Below, piece after piece: positions 9,018 to 17,982 of a stretch of 53,005 bases of DNA. The notes under the pieces were generated by a model, which saw nothing but the letters and a program-made list of their open reading frames with translations, was not told the DNA's origin and did no database searches. The translations under genes were made by a program, and so were the position numbers. The stretch spans positions 1-53,005 of the forward strand of contig VBKL01000090.1 in NCBI GenBank assembly GCA_005879805.1, written 5' to 3'. This DNA is from Deltaproteobacteria bacterium (GTDB taxonomy: Bacteria; Myxococcota; Myxococcia; Myxococcales; 40CM-4-68-19). The stretch's first letter is position 1; each line of letters starts with the position of its first letter.

Positions 9018-10355
9018 ATGCTGCATCTCTTGGCCTCGGTCGTCCTCGCCACCGCCGCCGCCCATTCCGAAGGTCTCCGCTTCCTGGAGGACGATTACGC
9101 CGGAGCCGTCGCCCGGGCGAAGAACGAGCACAAGCCGATCGTCTCCGACACCTGGGCGACCTGGTGCCACACCTGCCTCTCGATGAAGCGCTACGTCTTC
9201 CCCGATCCGGGGCTGCGGCCGGTGCGGGACGCGGCGGTGTACCTCTCCGTCGACAGCGAGAATCCGAAGAACAAGGACTTCCTCGACAAGTTCCCGCTCG
9301 ACGCCTGGCCTACCTTCCTCGTCATCGATCCCGAGGACGGATCGGTCCTCGGCCGGTGGGTCGGATCCGCCACGCCGAACGAGTTCCGTTCCTTCGTGCA
9401 GCAGGGTGTGGACGCGATGCGAGGCAAGGACAAGACGTCTCCTGCCGAAGCGGAGATGCGCAAGGGATACGAGGCACGGTCCCGCCGCGACTTCACGGCT
9501 GCGGCCGCCGCGTACGGCAAGGCGTTGGAGCTGACAGCGGCGGGCGATCCGGCGCGTCCGGAGCGGCTGGTCCTGCTCGCCTCCGCGCTGCAGCACGAGA
9601 AGAACGAGGAAGCGAACCGCAAGTGCGTGGCCCTCGGTCTGGCCGAGATGAACGCGACAGGCATCTCTGCCGTCGCCACGGACTTCGCCGCTGTCGTGTC
9701 GAGCTGCGCGGAGGCGTTGCCCAAGGGCGACGCGCAAGCGGCGCAGCTGAAGCGGGAAGGCCAGCGCCGGATCGAGACGCTCCTGCGCGATCCTTCGGCG
9801 CCGCTTTCGGTGGACGATCGCAGCGACGCGATGGCGAGCCTGGTCGAGCTGTACGACGACGCCAGCCGCCACGACGAGGCGCTGGCGATGGCGCGCAAGC
9901 GGGTCGCGCTGCTCGAAGGCGCGGCGAAGAAGGCGCCCGACCACACCATGGCGTCGACCTTCGACGCGCACAGGGTGGACGCGTACCTCTATCTGGGCGA
10001 GCCGAAGAAGGCGGAGACGCTCCTTTCCGCGCGCGAGAAGGAGATGTCCTCGGACTACAACCCGCCCGCCCGTCTCGCCCGCGTGTACTTCGAGGAGAAG
10101 AAGCTCGCCGAGGCCGAGAAGGCGGTGGATCGTGCCCTCGCCAAGATGACCCGCGGCCAGCGCCAGATCAGCATCCTCGGCTTGAAGGCGAAGATCCTCG
10201 CCGCCGAGGGCAAGCCCACGGGCGACGTGGTCCAGGAGCAACTCTCCATCTTCCGCGAGCTGCCGAAGACGCAGCAGAATCCGGATACCGAGCGGTCGTT
10301 GAAAAAGGCCCTCGCCGAGGCCGAGAAGCAGGCTGGAAAAACCGCCGCCCGGTAG
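9018..10355 (+). CDS. Thioredoxin-fold protein with TPR-like C-terminus
   Basis: Probable exported thiol-disulfide protein. The 445-residue product starts with a hydrophobic signal-like segment (LHLLASVVLATAAAHS). A thioredoxin fold follows, with the redox motif WCHTC (Cys50 and Cys53) and the cis-Pro region AWPTFLVID. Residues after about 140 are Ala-rich helical repeats resembling TPRs. The ATG at 9018, preceded by CCGGAG, is chosen over an upstream in-frame ATG inside the PhoH gene. It sits 13 bp after the phoH stop. The substrate is unknown. Confidence 0.8.
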   Translation: MLHLLASVVLATAAAHSEGLRFLEDDYAGAVARAKNEHKPIVSDTWATWCHTCLSMKRYVFPDPGLRPVRDAAVYLSVDSENPKNKDFLDKFPLDAWPTFLVIDPEDGSVLGRWVGSATPNEFRSFVQQGVDAMRGKDKTSPAEAEMRKGYEARSRRDFTAAAAAYGKALELTAAGDPARPERLVLLASALQHEKNEEANRKCVALGLAEMNATGISAVATDFAAVVSSCAEALPKGDAQAAQLKREGQRRIETLLRDPSAPLSVDDRSDAMASLVELYDDASRHDEALAMARKRVALLEGAAKKAPDHTMASTFDAHRVDAYLYLGEPKKAETLLSAREKEMSSDYNPPARLARVYFEEKKLAEAEKAVDRALAKMTRGQRQISILGLKAKILAAEGKPTGDVVQEQLSIFRELPKTQQNPDTERSLKKALAEAEKQAGKTAAR

Positions 10356-10422
10356 GACCCACCGGGCTTTCGAGAGAAATCGGAGGGACCGCGGCAGCCG
10401 GTGGTAGACTGCCTGCCGCCGA

Positions 10423-12636
10423 ATGACCGCCAACGCCGAACCGACCCTCTGGCAGCGCCTGCTCAGGCGCCCGCGCTTTCGCGCTCTGCTCGCGCTGTCG
10501 TGCCTCGCGACGGTCTCGGTGATCTCGGCCTTCTTGCTCACCCCCTCGCGGCTCACGCCACCCATCCCGGGGGACGAGTCGCTCGGCCAGGTCGCGACCC
10601 GGACCATCAAGGCGAACCGCGACCTCGACGTTCTCGACGCCGAGGCCACCTCGCAGAAGCGCGAGGAGGCCGCGCGCAGCGTGGGTCCCATCTACGACTT
10701 CGATGCCAGCGCCGGCGACGTCCTGCGGCAGCGCATCTCCCAGGCGTTCTCCGAGGCCCGCTCCGCCATCGACGAGTGGAAGCGGCTGGAACCCGCCAAA
10801 GCCGCCCGCGTGCAGCTCGATCTGGCGCACGCCGCCAAGCACAAGAGCTCCGACGAGCAGGAACTGCTCCGCTTCCTGCAGACCCGCCGCGACGAGTTCT
10901 GGAAATCGTTGCAGGCCGTCATCGACGATGCGGATTTCCAGGAGCTCGCTCGGATCGGTTTCGATCCTGCCGTCGAGCGAGCCGCGGAGCGCCTCGCAAA
11001 TCTCGCGACCGCCGACTTCGCCGTGGCCGAACGCGAGCTCCTCGCAGCCGACCGCGAGCGGGGCATCGTGGTCCGGCCGCTCCTCGGTCAGGCTGTGGCA
11101 GGAGCCGAGCGGAAGGTGCGGGACATCGACCGCATCCGCGACCTGCCCGGGCTGCGGTCCGAGGTGGACCGGCTCGCCCAGGAGCAGCTCGGCGATCTTC
11201 CCGCCGGAGTCCGGCACGCGGTGGCGCAGATCGTTCGCCGCGCGCTGCGCCCGAACCTCGCCTACGACGACCATGAGACGCGGCGCCGCCAGGACGAGAA
11301 GCGCGCCGCGGTGAAGGAGGCGGTGCTCCAGGTCCGCCGCGGTGAGAAGATCATCGGCGACGGCGAGACCATCAACAAGACGCACCTGCTCATCTTCCAG
11401 GCGATGCGGGCGGCGGGCCGCTCCTCACAGGACGCGCAGGTGAGGTGGGGCGGGGGCTTCTTCGCCGCCCTGGTCTGCGCGGCCCTTTACGTCTTCGCCC
11501 GCCGCAACGTGCGCAGGTTCCGCCTGCAGCCCCGCGACGTGGTCCTGCTCGCGACCGTGCTCGTGTTGCAGCTTCTCGTAGTGCGCGGAAGCTTGTGGGG
11601 CGCGGAGGTGCTCCGCGATCTCGCTCGCGACGAGGCTTCTGGCACCCTCGCGGCGCTTGCCGGAGAAGCGCTCTTCGCCTCGGTGCCGATCGCGGCGGGC
11701 TCCATGCTCGTCCGCTTCCTGCTCACCAGCGAGGCGGCGCTGGTGTGGACCGCCGGCTTCGCTCCGCTCGCGGGCGTCCTGGTCGCGGCTGGTCTACAGC
11801 CCGCCGTTCTCGCCCTCGTTTCCGGCGTGGTGGCGGCCGATCGGGTGGCGCATGCGCGGAGCCGCGGCGCGGTCTTCGGCGCCGGGCTGTGGACCGCCGG
11901 CGCCAGCATCTGCGTCTTCGCTACCTTCGCGCTCTTCCAGGGCCGCTTCTACCAGCCGGAGACGCTGGCCGCGGCGGCCGGAGCGCTGGTCTCGGGCGCG
12001 CTCCTCACGCCGCTCGTGGTGCTCGTCGCGTCGCGGCTCTTGCAACCGCTCTTCGGCTACGTCACCGGCGTGCGGCTCCTCGAGCTTGCGAGCTTCAACC
12101 ATCCGCTGCTCAAGGACCTCATCGTCCAGGCTCCCGGCACCTACCACCACGGCATCGTCTGCGGGGCCCTGGTGGAAGCCGCGGCGCGCGAGATCGGCGC
12201 CAATCCCCTGCTGGCCCGGGTCGGCGCGTACTACCACGACATCGGAAAGGGCAAGAACCCGGTCTTCTTCGGCGAGAACCGCCGCGGCGAGAACCGGCAC
12301 GACGCGCTCGCTCCGGCTGTCTCCGCCAAGATCATCCGGCGGCACGTGGAGGATGGTGTCGAGGTGGCGCGCAAGGGCGGGCTGCCCCGCCCGATCATCG
12401 ACTTCATCGAGCAGCACCACGGCACGCGACTGATCGGCTACTTCTTCCACAAGGCCCGCGAGGAAGCGCAGAAGCGCGGCGAGCCGCCCCCCGACGAGGC
12501 GGAGTACCGATACCCGGGTCCGAAGCCACAGTCGCGCGAGCTCGCCCTGGTGACGAAGACAGGCTGCCCTTGCGCGTGCTCACGCCGGAGCCGCAGGCGA
12601 AGCTCGCGGGCAAGTAGGCCCATCCCGTTCCTGTGA
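10423..12636 (+). CDS. 7TM-HD family phosphohydrolase (YqfF/PgpH-like), altered C-terminus
   Basis: In Firmicutes, members of this family (PgpH) degrade c-di-AMP. The 737-residue product has an N-terminal membrane helix, a long extracytoplasmic 7TMR-HDED-type region, a multi-helix membrane block (about 340-545) and a cytoplasmic HD domain with GTYHHG and YYHDIGKG (His605/Asp606), then DFIEQHHGT. After 'PGPKPQSRELALV' the family continues with roughly 90 residues that end the HD domain. Here the frame switches to an Arg/Ser/Cys-rich sequence and stops. Another frame over the same DNA ends LPLRVLTPEPQAKLAGK, which looks like the tail of a different protein. A deletion that removed the end of this gene and probably the usual downstream ybeY is likely. 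Confidence 0.8.
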   Translation: MTANAEPTLWQRLLRRPRFRALLALSCLATVSVISAFLLTPSRLTPPIPGDESLGQVATRTIKANRDLDVLDAEATSQKREEAARSVGPIYDFDASAGDVLRQRISQAFSEARSAIDEWKRLEPAKAARVQLDLAHAAKHKSSDEQELLRFLQTRRDEFWKSLQAVIDDADFQELARIGFDPAVERAAERLANLATADFAVAERELLAADRERGIVVRPLLGQAVAGAERKVRDIDRIRDLPGLRSEVDRLAQEQLGDLPAGVRHAVAQIVRRALRPNLAYDDHETRRRQDEKRAAVKEAVLQVRRGEKIIGDGETINKTHLLIFQAMRAAGRSSQDAQVRWGGGFFAALVCAALYVFARRNVRRFRLQPRDVVLLATVLVLQLLVVRGSLWGAEVLRDLARDEASGTLAALAGEALFASVPIAAGSMLVRFLLTSEAALVWTAGFAPLAGVLVAAGLQPAVLALVSGVVAADRVAHARSRGAVFGAGLWTAGASICVFATFALFQGRFYQPETLAAAAGALVSGALLTPLVVLVASRLLQPLFGYVTGVRLLELASFNHPLLKDLIVQAPGTYHHGIVCGALVEAAAREIGANPLLARVGAYYHDIGKGKNPVFFGENRRGENRHDALAPAVSAKIIRRHVEDGVEVARKGGLPRPIIDFIEQHHGTRLIGYFFHKAREEAQKRGEPPPDEAEYRYPGPKPQSRELALVTKTGCPCACSRRSRRRSSRASRPIPFL

Positions 12637-13781
12637 CCCGGAACGTCTTCTGGCTCGGCGTCGTCTCGTTCTTCGGCGACGTGGCGAGCGACATGGTGGT
12701 GCCGCTCTTGCCCGCCTTCCTCGTCTCGCTCGGAGGTGGGGCCTCCGCGATCGGCGCCATCGAAGGCGCCGCGGAAGCGACGGCGAGCATCTTCAAGTAC
12801 CTGTCGGGCAGATGGGCGGATCGGTCCCGCAGGCTTCTTCCGCTCGCGCGCGCAGGCTACGGGCTTTCCGCCGCCGTGCGGCCCCTTCTCGCGTTCGCCT
12901 TCGCGCCTTGGCACGTATTCGTGATCCGGTGCGCCGATCGGGTGGGCAAGGGAGTCCGGACTTCCCCACGCGACAAGCTGCTCGCCGCGAGCGCGGAACC
13001 TGCGCGGCTCGCGGAGGCGTACTCGTTCCACCGGGGGATGGACCATCTCGGCGCCGCCATTGGCCCGATCCTCGCGGCTGGGCTGTTGCTCGCCTGGCCG
13101 GGAAGGGTGAGATTGGTCTTCGCGCTAGCAGCGATTCCGGGAGCGCTCGCGCTCCTCGCGCTGCTTCCGGTCCGGGAGGCGAAATCAAAGGAAAACGCCG
13201 CTCCGGAGAAGAGCGCTGTCCGAGCGCGGCCGCCTTGGGGATTGCTCGCCCCCGTGGTCCTCTTTACGCTGGGCAATTCTACCGACGCGCTGCTACTGCT
13301 TCGCGCGCAGCAACTGGGAATCCGCACCGCGTTCTTGCCGCTCTTGTGGGCCCTGCTGCACGTCGTGCGAGCGACTTCCTCCTGGCCACTGGGAAGGCTC
13401 GCGGATCGATTGGGCCGCAGGGCCTCGCTCGCGGCCGGCTGGATCGTTTACGCCGCGTGCTACGCCGGCCTCGCGCAGGCGAGCGCCCCCTGGCACGCCT
13501 GGACGCTGTTCGCCGCCTACGGGTTCGTCGCCGCCCTCACCGAGGGAAGCGAGCGTGCGCTCGTCGCTTCGAGCGTTCCGGATTCTGCCCGCGGCGCGAT
13601 GCTCGGTCTTTACAACTTGCTCAGCGGCCTCGGTCTCCTCCTCGCTTCGCTCCTCGCCGGGTTCCTCTGGGACGTGTTCTCCTCCCGCGTGGCGCTCCTC
13701 ACCGGGGCGGTCTTCGCCGCTCTGGCCGCGGCAGCGCTCCTTTCCACGCCGGTTCCTGCCCGAAGAGCGGCCAGCCTCTGA
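12633..13781 (+). CDS. MFS transporter
   Basis: Twelve-helix secondary transporter of 382 residues. It starts NVFWLGVVSFFGDVASDMVVPLLPAFL and has the loop 2-3 MFS signature region (GRWADRSRR) and its repeat after helix 8 (GRLADRLGRR). It resembles the MFS subfamily with 'SFFGD' starts, whose substrates are mostly unknown; I cannot predict one. The GTG start overlaps the preceding stop by 3 bp, but that overlap involves the altered reading frame of the HD hydrolase and may be accidental. No good ribosome-binding site is seen. Confidence 0.85.
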   Translation: MTRNVFWLGVVSFFGDVASDMVVPLLPAFLVSLGGGASAIGAIEGAAEATASIFKYLSGRWADRSRRLLPLARAGYGLSAAVRPLLAFAFAPWHVFVIRCADRVGKGVRTSPRDKLLAASAEPARLAEAYSFHRGMDHLGAAIGPILAAGLLLAWPGRVRLVFALAAIPGALALLALLPVREAKSKENAAPEKSAVRARPPWGLLAPVVLFTLGNSTDALLLLRAQQLGIRTAFLPLLWALLHVVRATSSWPLGRLADRLGRRASLAAGWIVYAACYAGLAQASAPWHAWTLFAAYGFVAALTEGSERALVASSVPDSARGAMLGLYNLLSGLGLLLASLLAGFLWDVFSSRVALLTGAVFAALAAAALLSTPVPARRAASL

Positions 13782-13830
13782 AGTCCGCAAGCGGCTTCCG
13801 CGAAACGGTCGGACGTCCAACATTGCCGTC

Positions 13831-14310
13831 ATGCGCGTGGAAGAGGGTCGCGTCGTGTCCATGGACTACCTGGTCCGCCTGGCGAGCGGTCAGGTGGTCG
13901 AGACGAGCGTCGGCAAGACCCCCATCGACTACCTGCACGGCGGCGGCCAGATCCTTCCGGCGCTGGAGAAGGCTCTCGAAGGCCTGCGCGAGGGTGAGCA
14001 GGCCTCCTTCAGCATCCCCGCCGAGGACGCCTACGGTCCGCGCAAGGAAGACAACGTCGTCACGCTTCCCCGCGGCCTCTTCCCGGGCGAAGTCGATCTT
14101 CGACCCGGCCTCTGTCTCTACGCGCGCGCATCCGGCGGGCAGAGCTATCCGATCACCGTACGCGAGGTGCGCACGGACACGGTGCTCGTCGACCTCAATC
14201 ATCCCCTCGCCGGAGAGCGCCTCTTCTTCGAGGTCACCATCCGCGCGGTGCGCGCCGCGGGCACCGAAGAGATCTTCACCGGCAAGCCGCAGGAAATCGA
14301 AGTCGTTTGA
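13831..14310 (+). CDS. SlyD-like FKBP-type peptidyl-prolyl cis-trans isomerase
   Basis: Folding helper that isomerises Xaa-Pro bonds. The 159-residue product has the SlyD layout: a split FKBP domain (MDYLVRLASGQVVETS and a C-terminal FFEVTIRAVRAA) interrupted by an inserted chaperone flap (about 70-120). The segment 'YLHGGGQILPALEKALEGL' is the conserved FKBP core. Unlike E. coli SlyD it lacks a His-rich metal-binding tail. The ATG at 13831 gives a start MRVEEGRVVSMDY; a second ATG at Met11 is a possible alternative. It is convergent with the peptidase gene, with 7 bp between stops. Confidence 0.88.
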   Translation: MRVEEGRVVSMDYLVRLASGQVVETSVGKTPIDYLHGGGQILPALEKALEGLREGEQASFSIPAEDAYGPRKEDNVVTLPRGLFPGEVDLRPGLCLYARASGGQSYPITVREVRTDTVLVDLNHPLAGERLFFEVTIRAVRAAGTEEIFTGKPQEIEVV

Positions 14311-14317
14311 ATCGGCA

Positions 14318-16597
14318 CTAAAAAAGCCCGAGCCAGCGCTTCGCCTCCAGCGCGCGGCCCGGTTGCGCGTTCTTCGCCAGCTCGGCGAAGGCGGCCCTTC
14401 CCCGCGCGGCGTCGTCCAGATGCCAGGCTGCGATCCCCTGCATGCGCAGCGTTTCCTCGACGAAGAGCGGGTGGGGAAGCCTGCGGGAAAGCGCCTGCGC
14501 GAGGTAGCGCCGCGACGCTTCCCACCCGCCGCGATTCTGCAATTGCTTCGCCAGCAAGTACGAAGGAAGCCCTTCCGCCGGCTCCGCCTCTTGCAGCTCC
14601 TTGAGGCCGAGCACCGTCTCCGGACCGGTGTCCCCCTCGGCGAGCAGCTTGCGCAGGGCCGGGGAGCGGCGCGGATCCGACAGTGCCCAGAGACGTGCTC
14701 GCAAGGCACGCTCGGCAGGCTCGGGCTGGACGAGAGCGAGCGCCGACAGGAAGCGCTGGCGCGCGGTCGCCAGATCGGAAGCCGCCCAGGCCGCGTCGCC
14801 CGATTCGGTGAGGAGCGTCGCGCGCAACGGCTGCGCGAGGTTGGGATGCCCGAGAGCCTTCTCTTCCGTAGCGTTCGCGGCGGCGATGTCTCCCGCTCGC
14901 AGCTGCGCGCGGCGCAGCTCGACGAGCAAGGAAGGATCGCCGGGCTCGAGCGATACGCACCGGGCGAGGAGCGCAGCCGCCCGGGCGGGATCGCCGCCGG
15001 CGACGATCGAGGCCGCTTCGCGCCGCAGCTCCGCCACCTCGTGGGCGCAGGGCCTGCGCACGATGGAGGGCGACGCGAACCGCTGCTGTGCGAGCGCGAC
15101 AGCGCGGGCGGGAGCGGGCTCGGACGAGAGCCAGCCCAGATAGGCGTCGGCGAGCGCGTCCGCCTGGGGATCGTCGGCCGCGTAGGCGGAGCGGAAGGCG
15201 CCGGCGCCTCCCTTGCGCCAGAGGAAGCGGATGAAGGAGCCGGCCGCGACGTAGGCCCGCGGTCCTGATTCGGCATAGAACAGTTCGGGACGGAAGAGCC
15301 GGCGCAGGTCGGGAAGGAGCTTCAGCTCGCGCAAGGCGCGGGCCTCCTCGTCGACGGTGAACTCGCCCGGCGGCCAGTCGGCGGCGACTGCGGCGCCCTC
15401 GACCAGCGCTATGTCCGGCACCAGCCCCCGCAGGCGTCCCGGAACTGCGAAGACGCCGCTCGAGAGGTCGGCGAAGGCGGCATGGGCAAGCTCATGCCGC
15501 AGGATGAAATGCGGCGAGGGAGCGTCGTTGGTGTGGATCTGTCGCAGCCACGGCTTGGTGAAGCTCGTCTCGGCCGCGCCGATGAGCCGCCGTTTCTCCT
15601 CCGCGCTGCGGTAGAGGAAGACGTGGACCTTCCGGCCTTCGACCGGCAGCCCGGCGAACTCGCGAACGGCGCGCCAGGACACCTCGGCGTCGCGGGCGAG
15701 CAGGGCACGCGCCTCCTTGGTCTTTTCCCGCGGGAAGTGGAGGACGATGGTTCCCGCCTCGAGGGTTCCGCCCAGCTCCCGATCGAGAAGCTCGGTGCTC
15801 GCCCGGAAATGGAAACGCTCCGCCTGTGAAGAGATCGCGAGCGCTCCCGCTCCACAGGCCGCAGCGATCGCGAGACCCGCGCGGCGCCTACGCCCCGGAC
15901 CGGAGAAGAGGGCAATGCCTGCGCACATCCCCGCATAGAGGAGCGTGCCGAGCCGGAAGAGGTAGAGCGCCCGCGTCGGCCGGATCACCTCGTCGTAGAT
16001 GGGCCCGGGGAACATGCCGCCCAGGTGGTGGTAGGCGTAGACTTGTGGTCCTCGCGCGAGCGGCCACAGCGCCACGGTCAGGGTGACGAGGAAGACCGCG
16101 AAGGCGACGAGCCCCGCGCGCCGGGGCCAGGCGAACCCGCAGGCCGCTCCCAGCGCAGAGGCGAGGATCCCCGACGGCATGGCGATGAGCGCGTACAAGA
16201 CGAGCCCAGCCAGGGGCTCGCAGGCCGGGCGGCGCAGGCCGTTCAGGAGGATGACGGCCACCGGGATGAGCAGGAGAAGGGCCGCGCTGGAGAGGGCGCG
16301 GCCCACGGCGCGGAGCGCATCGGGAACGGGCCGGATGAGCTCGGCGCGAGCCGCTGCGATGCCCGGCGCCGCCCCGAAGAGGCCGGCGAAGAGTGCGATG
16401 ATCTCGGCCAGCTCGTACCCGAGGTGATCGGCGAGGGGTAGGAAGGCCGCGCACAGGGACACCGCGACGAGCGCTCCTGCGTACACCGCTCGCGCGCGAC
16501 GTCCCGGGACGCTTGCTGCTTCCCGAGACCTGCTGTCATCCTGGGACGGAATGAGTCCCTCCGATGCCGACCGGCGAAGAGCGCCCCGCGAGCCCAT
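14318..16597 (-). CDS. Membrane metalloprotease-like protein with TPR tail
   Basis: The product is about 720-759 residues depending on start. The first third has seven or so hydrophobic helices. A soluble domain follows with the zinc-metalloprotease signature HELAHAAF and a downstream acidic residue in 'ALVEGAAV', the pattern of peptidase MA-like gluzincins. The rest is Ala/Leu-rich TPR-like repeats. The ATG at 16597 overlaps the start of the divergent PilZ gene by 47 bp. A GTG at 16486, just before the first membrane helix, avoids the overlap but has no clear ribosome site. Substrate unknown. Confidence 0.75.
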   Translation of the reverse strand: MGSRGALRRSASEGLIPSQDDSRSREAASVPGRRARAVYAGALVAVSLCAAFLPLADHLGYELAEIIALFAGLFGAAPGIAAARAELIRPVPDALRAVGRALSSAALLLLIPVAVILLNGLRRPACEPLAGLVLYALIAMPSGILASALGAACGFAWPRRAGLVAFAVFLVTLTVALWPLARGPQVYAYHHLGGMFPGPIYDEVIRPTRALYLFRLGTLLYAGMCAGIALFSGPGRRRRAGLAIAAACGAGALAISSQAERFHFRASTELLDRELGGTLEAGTIVLHFPREKTKEARALLARDAEVSWRAVREFAGLPVEGRKVHVFLYRSAEEKRRLIGAAETSFTKPWLRQIHTNDAPSPHFILRHELAHAAFADLSSGVFAVPGRLRGLVPDIALVEGAAVAADWPPGEFTVDEEARALRELKLLPDLRRLFRPELFYAESGPRAYVAAGSFIRFLWRKGGAGAFRSAYAADDPQADALADAYLGWLSSEPAPARAVALAQQRFASPSIVRRPCAHEVAELRREAASIVAGGDPARAAALLARCVSLEPGDPSLLVELRRAQLRAGDIAAANATEEKALGHPNLAQPLRATLLTESGDAAWAASDLATARQRFLSALALVQPEPAERALRARLWALSDPRRSPALRKLLAEGDTGPETVLGLKELQEAEPAEGLPSYLLAKQLQNRGGWEASRRYLAQALSRRLPHPLFVEETLRMQGIAAWHLDDAARGRAAFAELAKNAQPGRALEAKRWLGLF

Positions 16598-16952
16598 CCG
16601 CCTGCGCGTCGACTACGAGCGGATGAACGCGTTCTTCGCGGATTACACCAAGAACATCTCGAAGGGTGGCACGTTCATCAAGACCGCGCGCCCTTTGCCC
16701 ATCGGCACCAGGTTCCTATTCGCGCTTTCCGTTCCGGCGCTCTCCGAGCCCGTCCAGATCACCGGCGAGGTGCAGTGGATCGCCGGGGCCGACGCGCCGG
16801 GTCCGGACAACGAGCCCGGAATGGGCATCCGCTTCGTCTTCACCACAGACGAGGAGCGAATCCGGTTCGAGCGCCTGGTCCAGGGTCTCATGGAGCACAG
16901 CCTCGGGCCCGACGTGACCCGCGGCCTGCTCGCCCGCGACGGGACCCGCTAG
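16551..16952 (+). CDS. PilZ-domain protein
   Basis: Likely c-di-GMP receptor of 133 residues consisting of a single PilZ domain. The N-terminal arginine-rich motif (RRRAPR, about 8-13) and the downstream NISKGGTFI motif (the [D/N]xSxxG element) are both intact, so ligand binding is plausible. Short stand-alone PilZ proteins like this are numerous in myxobacteria and often affect motility or surface behaviour. It lies about 1 kb from the glt-type locus. The start ATG at 16551 overlaps the 5' end of the divergent metalloprotease gene if that gene uses its longest start. Confidence 0.88.
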   Translation: MSPSDADRRRAPREPIRLRVDYERMNAFFADYTKNISKGGTFIKTARPLPIGTRFLFALSVPALSEPVQITGEVQWIAGADAPGPDNEPGMGIRFVFTTDEERIRFERLVQGLMEHSLGPDVTRGLLARDGTR

Positions 16953-16963
16953 AGCGCGTCCTA

Positions 16964-17446
16964 TTATTCGCGGACGCCGAGGAACACCGCCCGCGTTCCC
17001 GTAGCGACGCCGTGCAACGCGGCCTCGCCGGCGCCCACTTCCAGCACGTACTTCGACGGCTTGTGGACCGACCGCAGCGTGTCGGTGTGCGGCGCGGCGT
17101 TCGAGACGATGCCGACCACCGCCCGATCCTCGCCGAGGAAGATAATGTCGAGCGGGATGAGCGTGTTGTGCATCCAGAACGCATGCTCGTCGGGGACTTC
17201 GAAGAGGAAGAGCATTCCCCGGTCGCGGGGCAGATCGGTCCGGAACATCAGACCTCGCGACTGCTCCGCTTCCGTGCGCGCGATCTCGACCTTCACCACC
17301 CAGGTGCCCCGGCCGGTGTCGAATCGCACGGCCGGATCGGGCACGCTCTGCTCCTCCTTGGGCGCGGCGCTTCCGCGGCAGGTGAAGGCGAAGAGCGCGA
17401 AGGCGACGAGCGCCAGGACCGCGGAGGCTGCGGCGATGCGGCGCAT
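16964..17446 (-). CDS. DUF192 family protein, exported
   Basis: Conserved protein of unknown function, 160 residues. It has an N-terminal signal-like segment (ASAVLALVAFALFAF) with a cysteine at residue 23 that may be lipidated. The typical DUF192 core follows: 'EAEQSRGLMFR', 'MLFLFEVPDEHAFWMHNTLIPLDIIFL' (split here between sub-motifs) and 'VLEVGAGEA'. It is convergent with the PilZ gene. The family is widespread and often periplasmic; no enzymatic role can be assigned from sequence. Confidence 0.88.
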   Translation of the reverse strand: MRRIAAASAVLALVAFALFAFTCRGSAAPKEEQSVPDPAVRFDTGRGTWVVKVEIARTEAEQSRGLMFRTDLPRDRGMLFLFEVPDEHAFWMHNTLIPLDIIFLGEDRAVVGIVSNAAPHTDTLRSVHKPSKYVLEVGAGEAALHGVATGTRAVFLGVRE

Positions 17447-17513
17447 GGGGGGAGTCTACTTGGGGCGACACTTAGCGGCCACTAACCGAGTCGTTGAACC
17501 GGGCGCCGGAGCC

Positions 17514-17903
17514 TCAGGGCTTGGCGCAGAACGAAGAGCTGCTCAGCTGCCCGAACAGCGCCTGGAACTTGTCCGCCGGCAGACGCTGCTTCATCACCTC
17601 CAGGTACCCCGGATCGAGCGCCAGCTGCCGGCAAGTCAGCCCCGAAGGGCAACTCACGCCGGAGCCGCTGCAAGGCTGCGAACAGTACCCTCCGGAGGTT
17701 CCGGGCGTGGCGAGGCAAGCGAAGCTCTCGCACTCGCTGGAACCGAGATAGAGGTACTCGCGTCCCGGCTGCGGGCGGAGCTCCGCACCGCTTGCGTCCT
17801 GGAGGTGACACGGCGCGCCCAGGTCGCTTCGCGCGCAGGCGTAGGAAAGAGACGCGAGCGTCAGAATGAGGACAGACGCGGCGCGGCGGGCGGTCGGCTG
17901 CAT
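17514..17903 (-). CDS. Small cysteine-rich exported protein, candidate CglC/GltK-like lipoprotein
   Basis: The 129-residue product has an N-terminal signal segment ending in SYAC (Cys23), a weak lipobox, followed by a short domain with about seven further cysteines (ECESFAC, CSQPC, SCPSGLTC, SSFCAKP) that could form disulfides. In Myxococcus xanthus a small lipoprotein gene (cglC/agmO, also gltK) lies next to gltABC. The divergent position beside the glt-type locus and the small secreted Cys-rich design make this the best candidate here. I cannot confirm homology without a search. Confidence 0.55.
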   Translation of the reverse strand: MQPTARRAASVLILTLASLSYACARSDLGAPCHLQDASGAELRPQPGREYLYLGSSECESFACLATPGTSGGYCSQPCSGSGVSCPSGLTCRQLALDPGYLEVMKQRLPADKFQALFGQLSSSSFCAKP

Positions 17904-17934
17904 GGCCTTGCAAAGTTGGGCTCCCCGGCCCGCT

Positions 17935-17950
17935 GGGCAAGGGGTTGCCC
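17935..17950. promoter_or_regulatory. Perfect inverted repeat in the cglC-like/gltA divergent gap
   Basis: GGGCAA-GGGG-TTGCCC is a perfect 6-bp inverted repeat with a 4-nt spacer. It lies near the middle of the 79-bp gap between divergent start codons, a natural site for a shared operator. No clear -10/-35 elements were found around it. Confidence 0.35.
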
Positions 17951-17982
17951 GACCGCATCACGGCTCCCATGTTGTCCGCGCC

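Noticed and set aside
17930-17952. Possible sigma54 promoter (GGGCAN..TTGCC) in the glt divergent gap
   Set aside because: The distance between the GG and GC elements is one base short of the strict requirement; the inverted repeat explains the pattern better.
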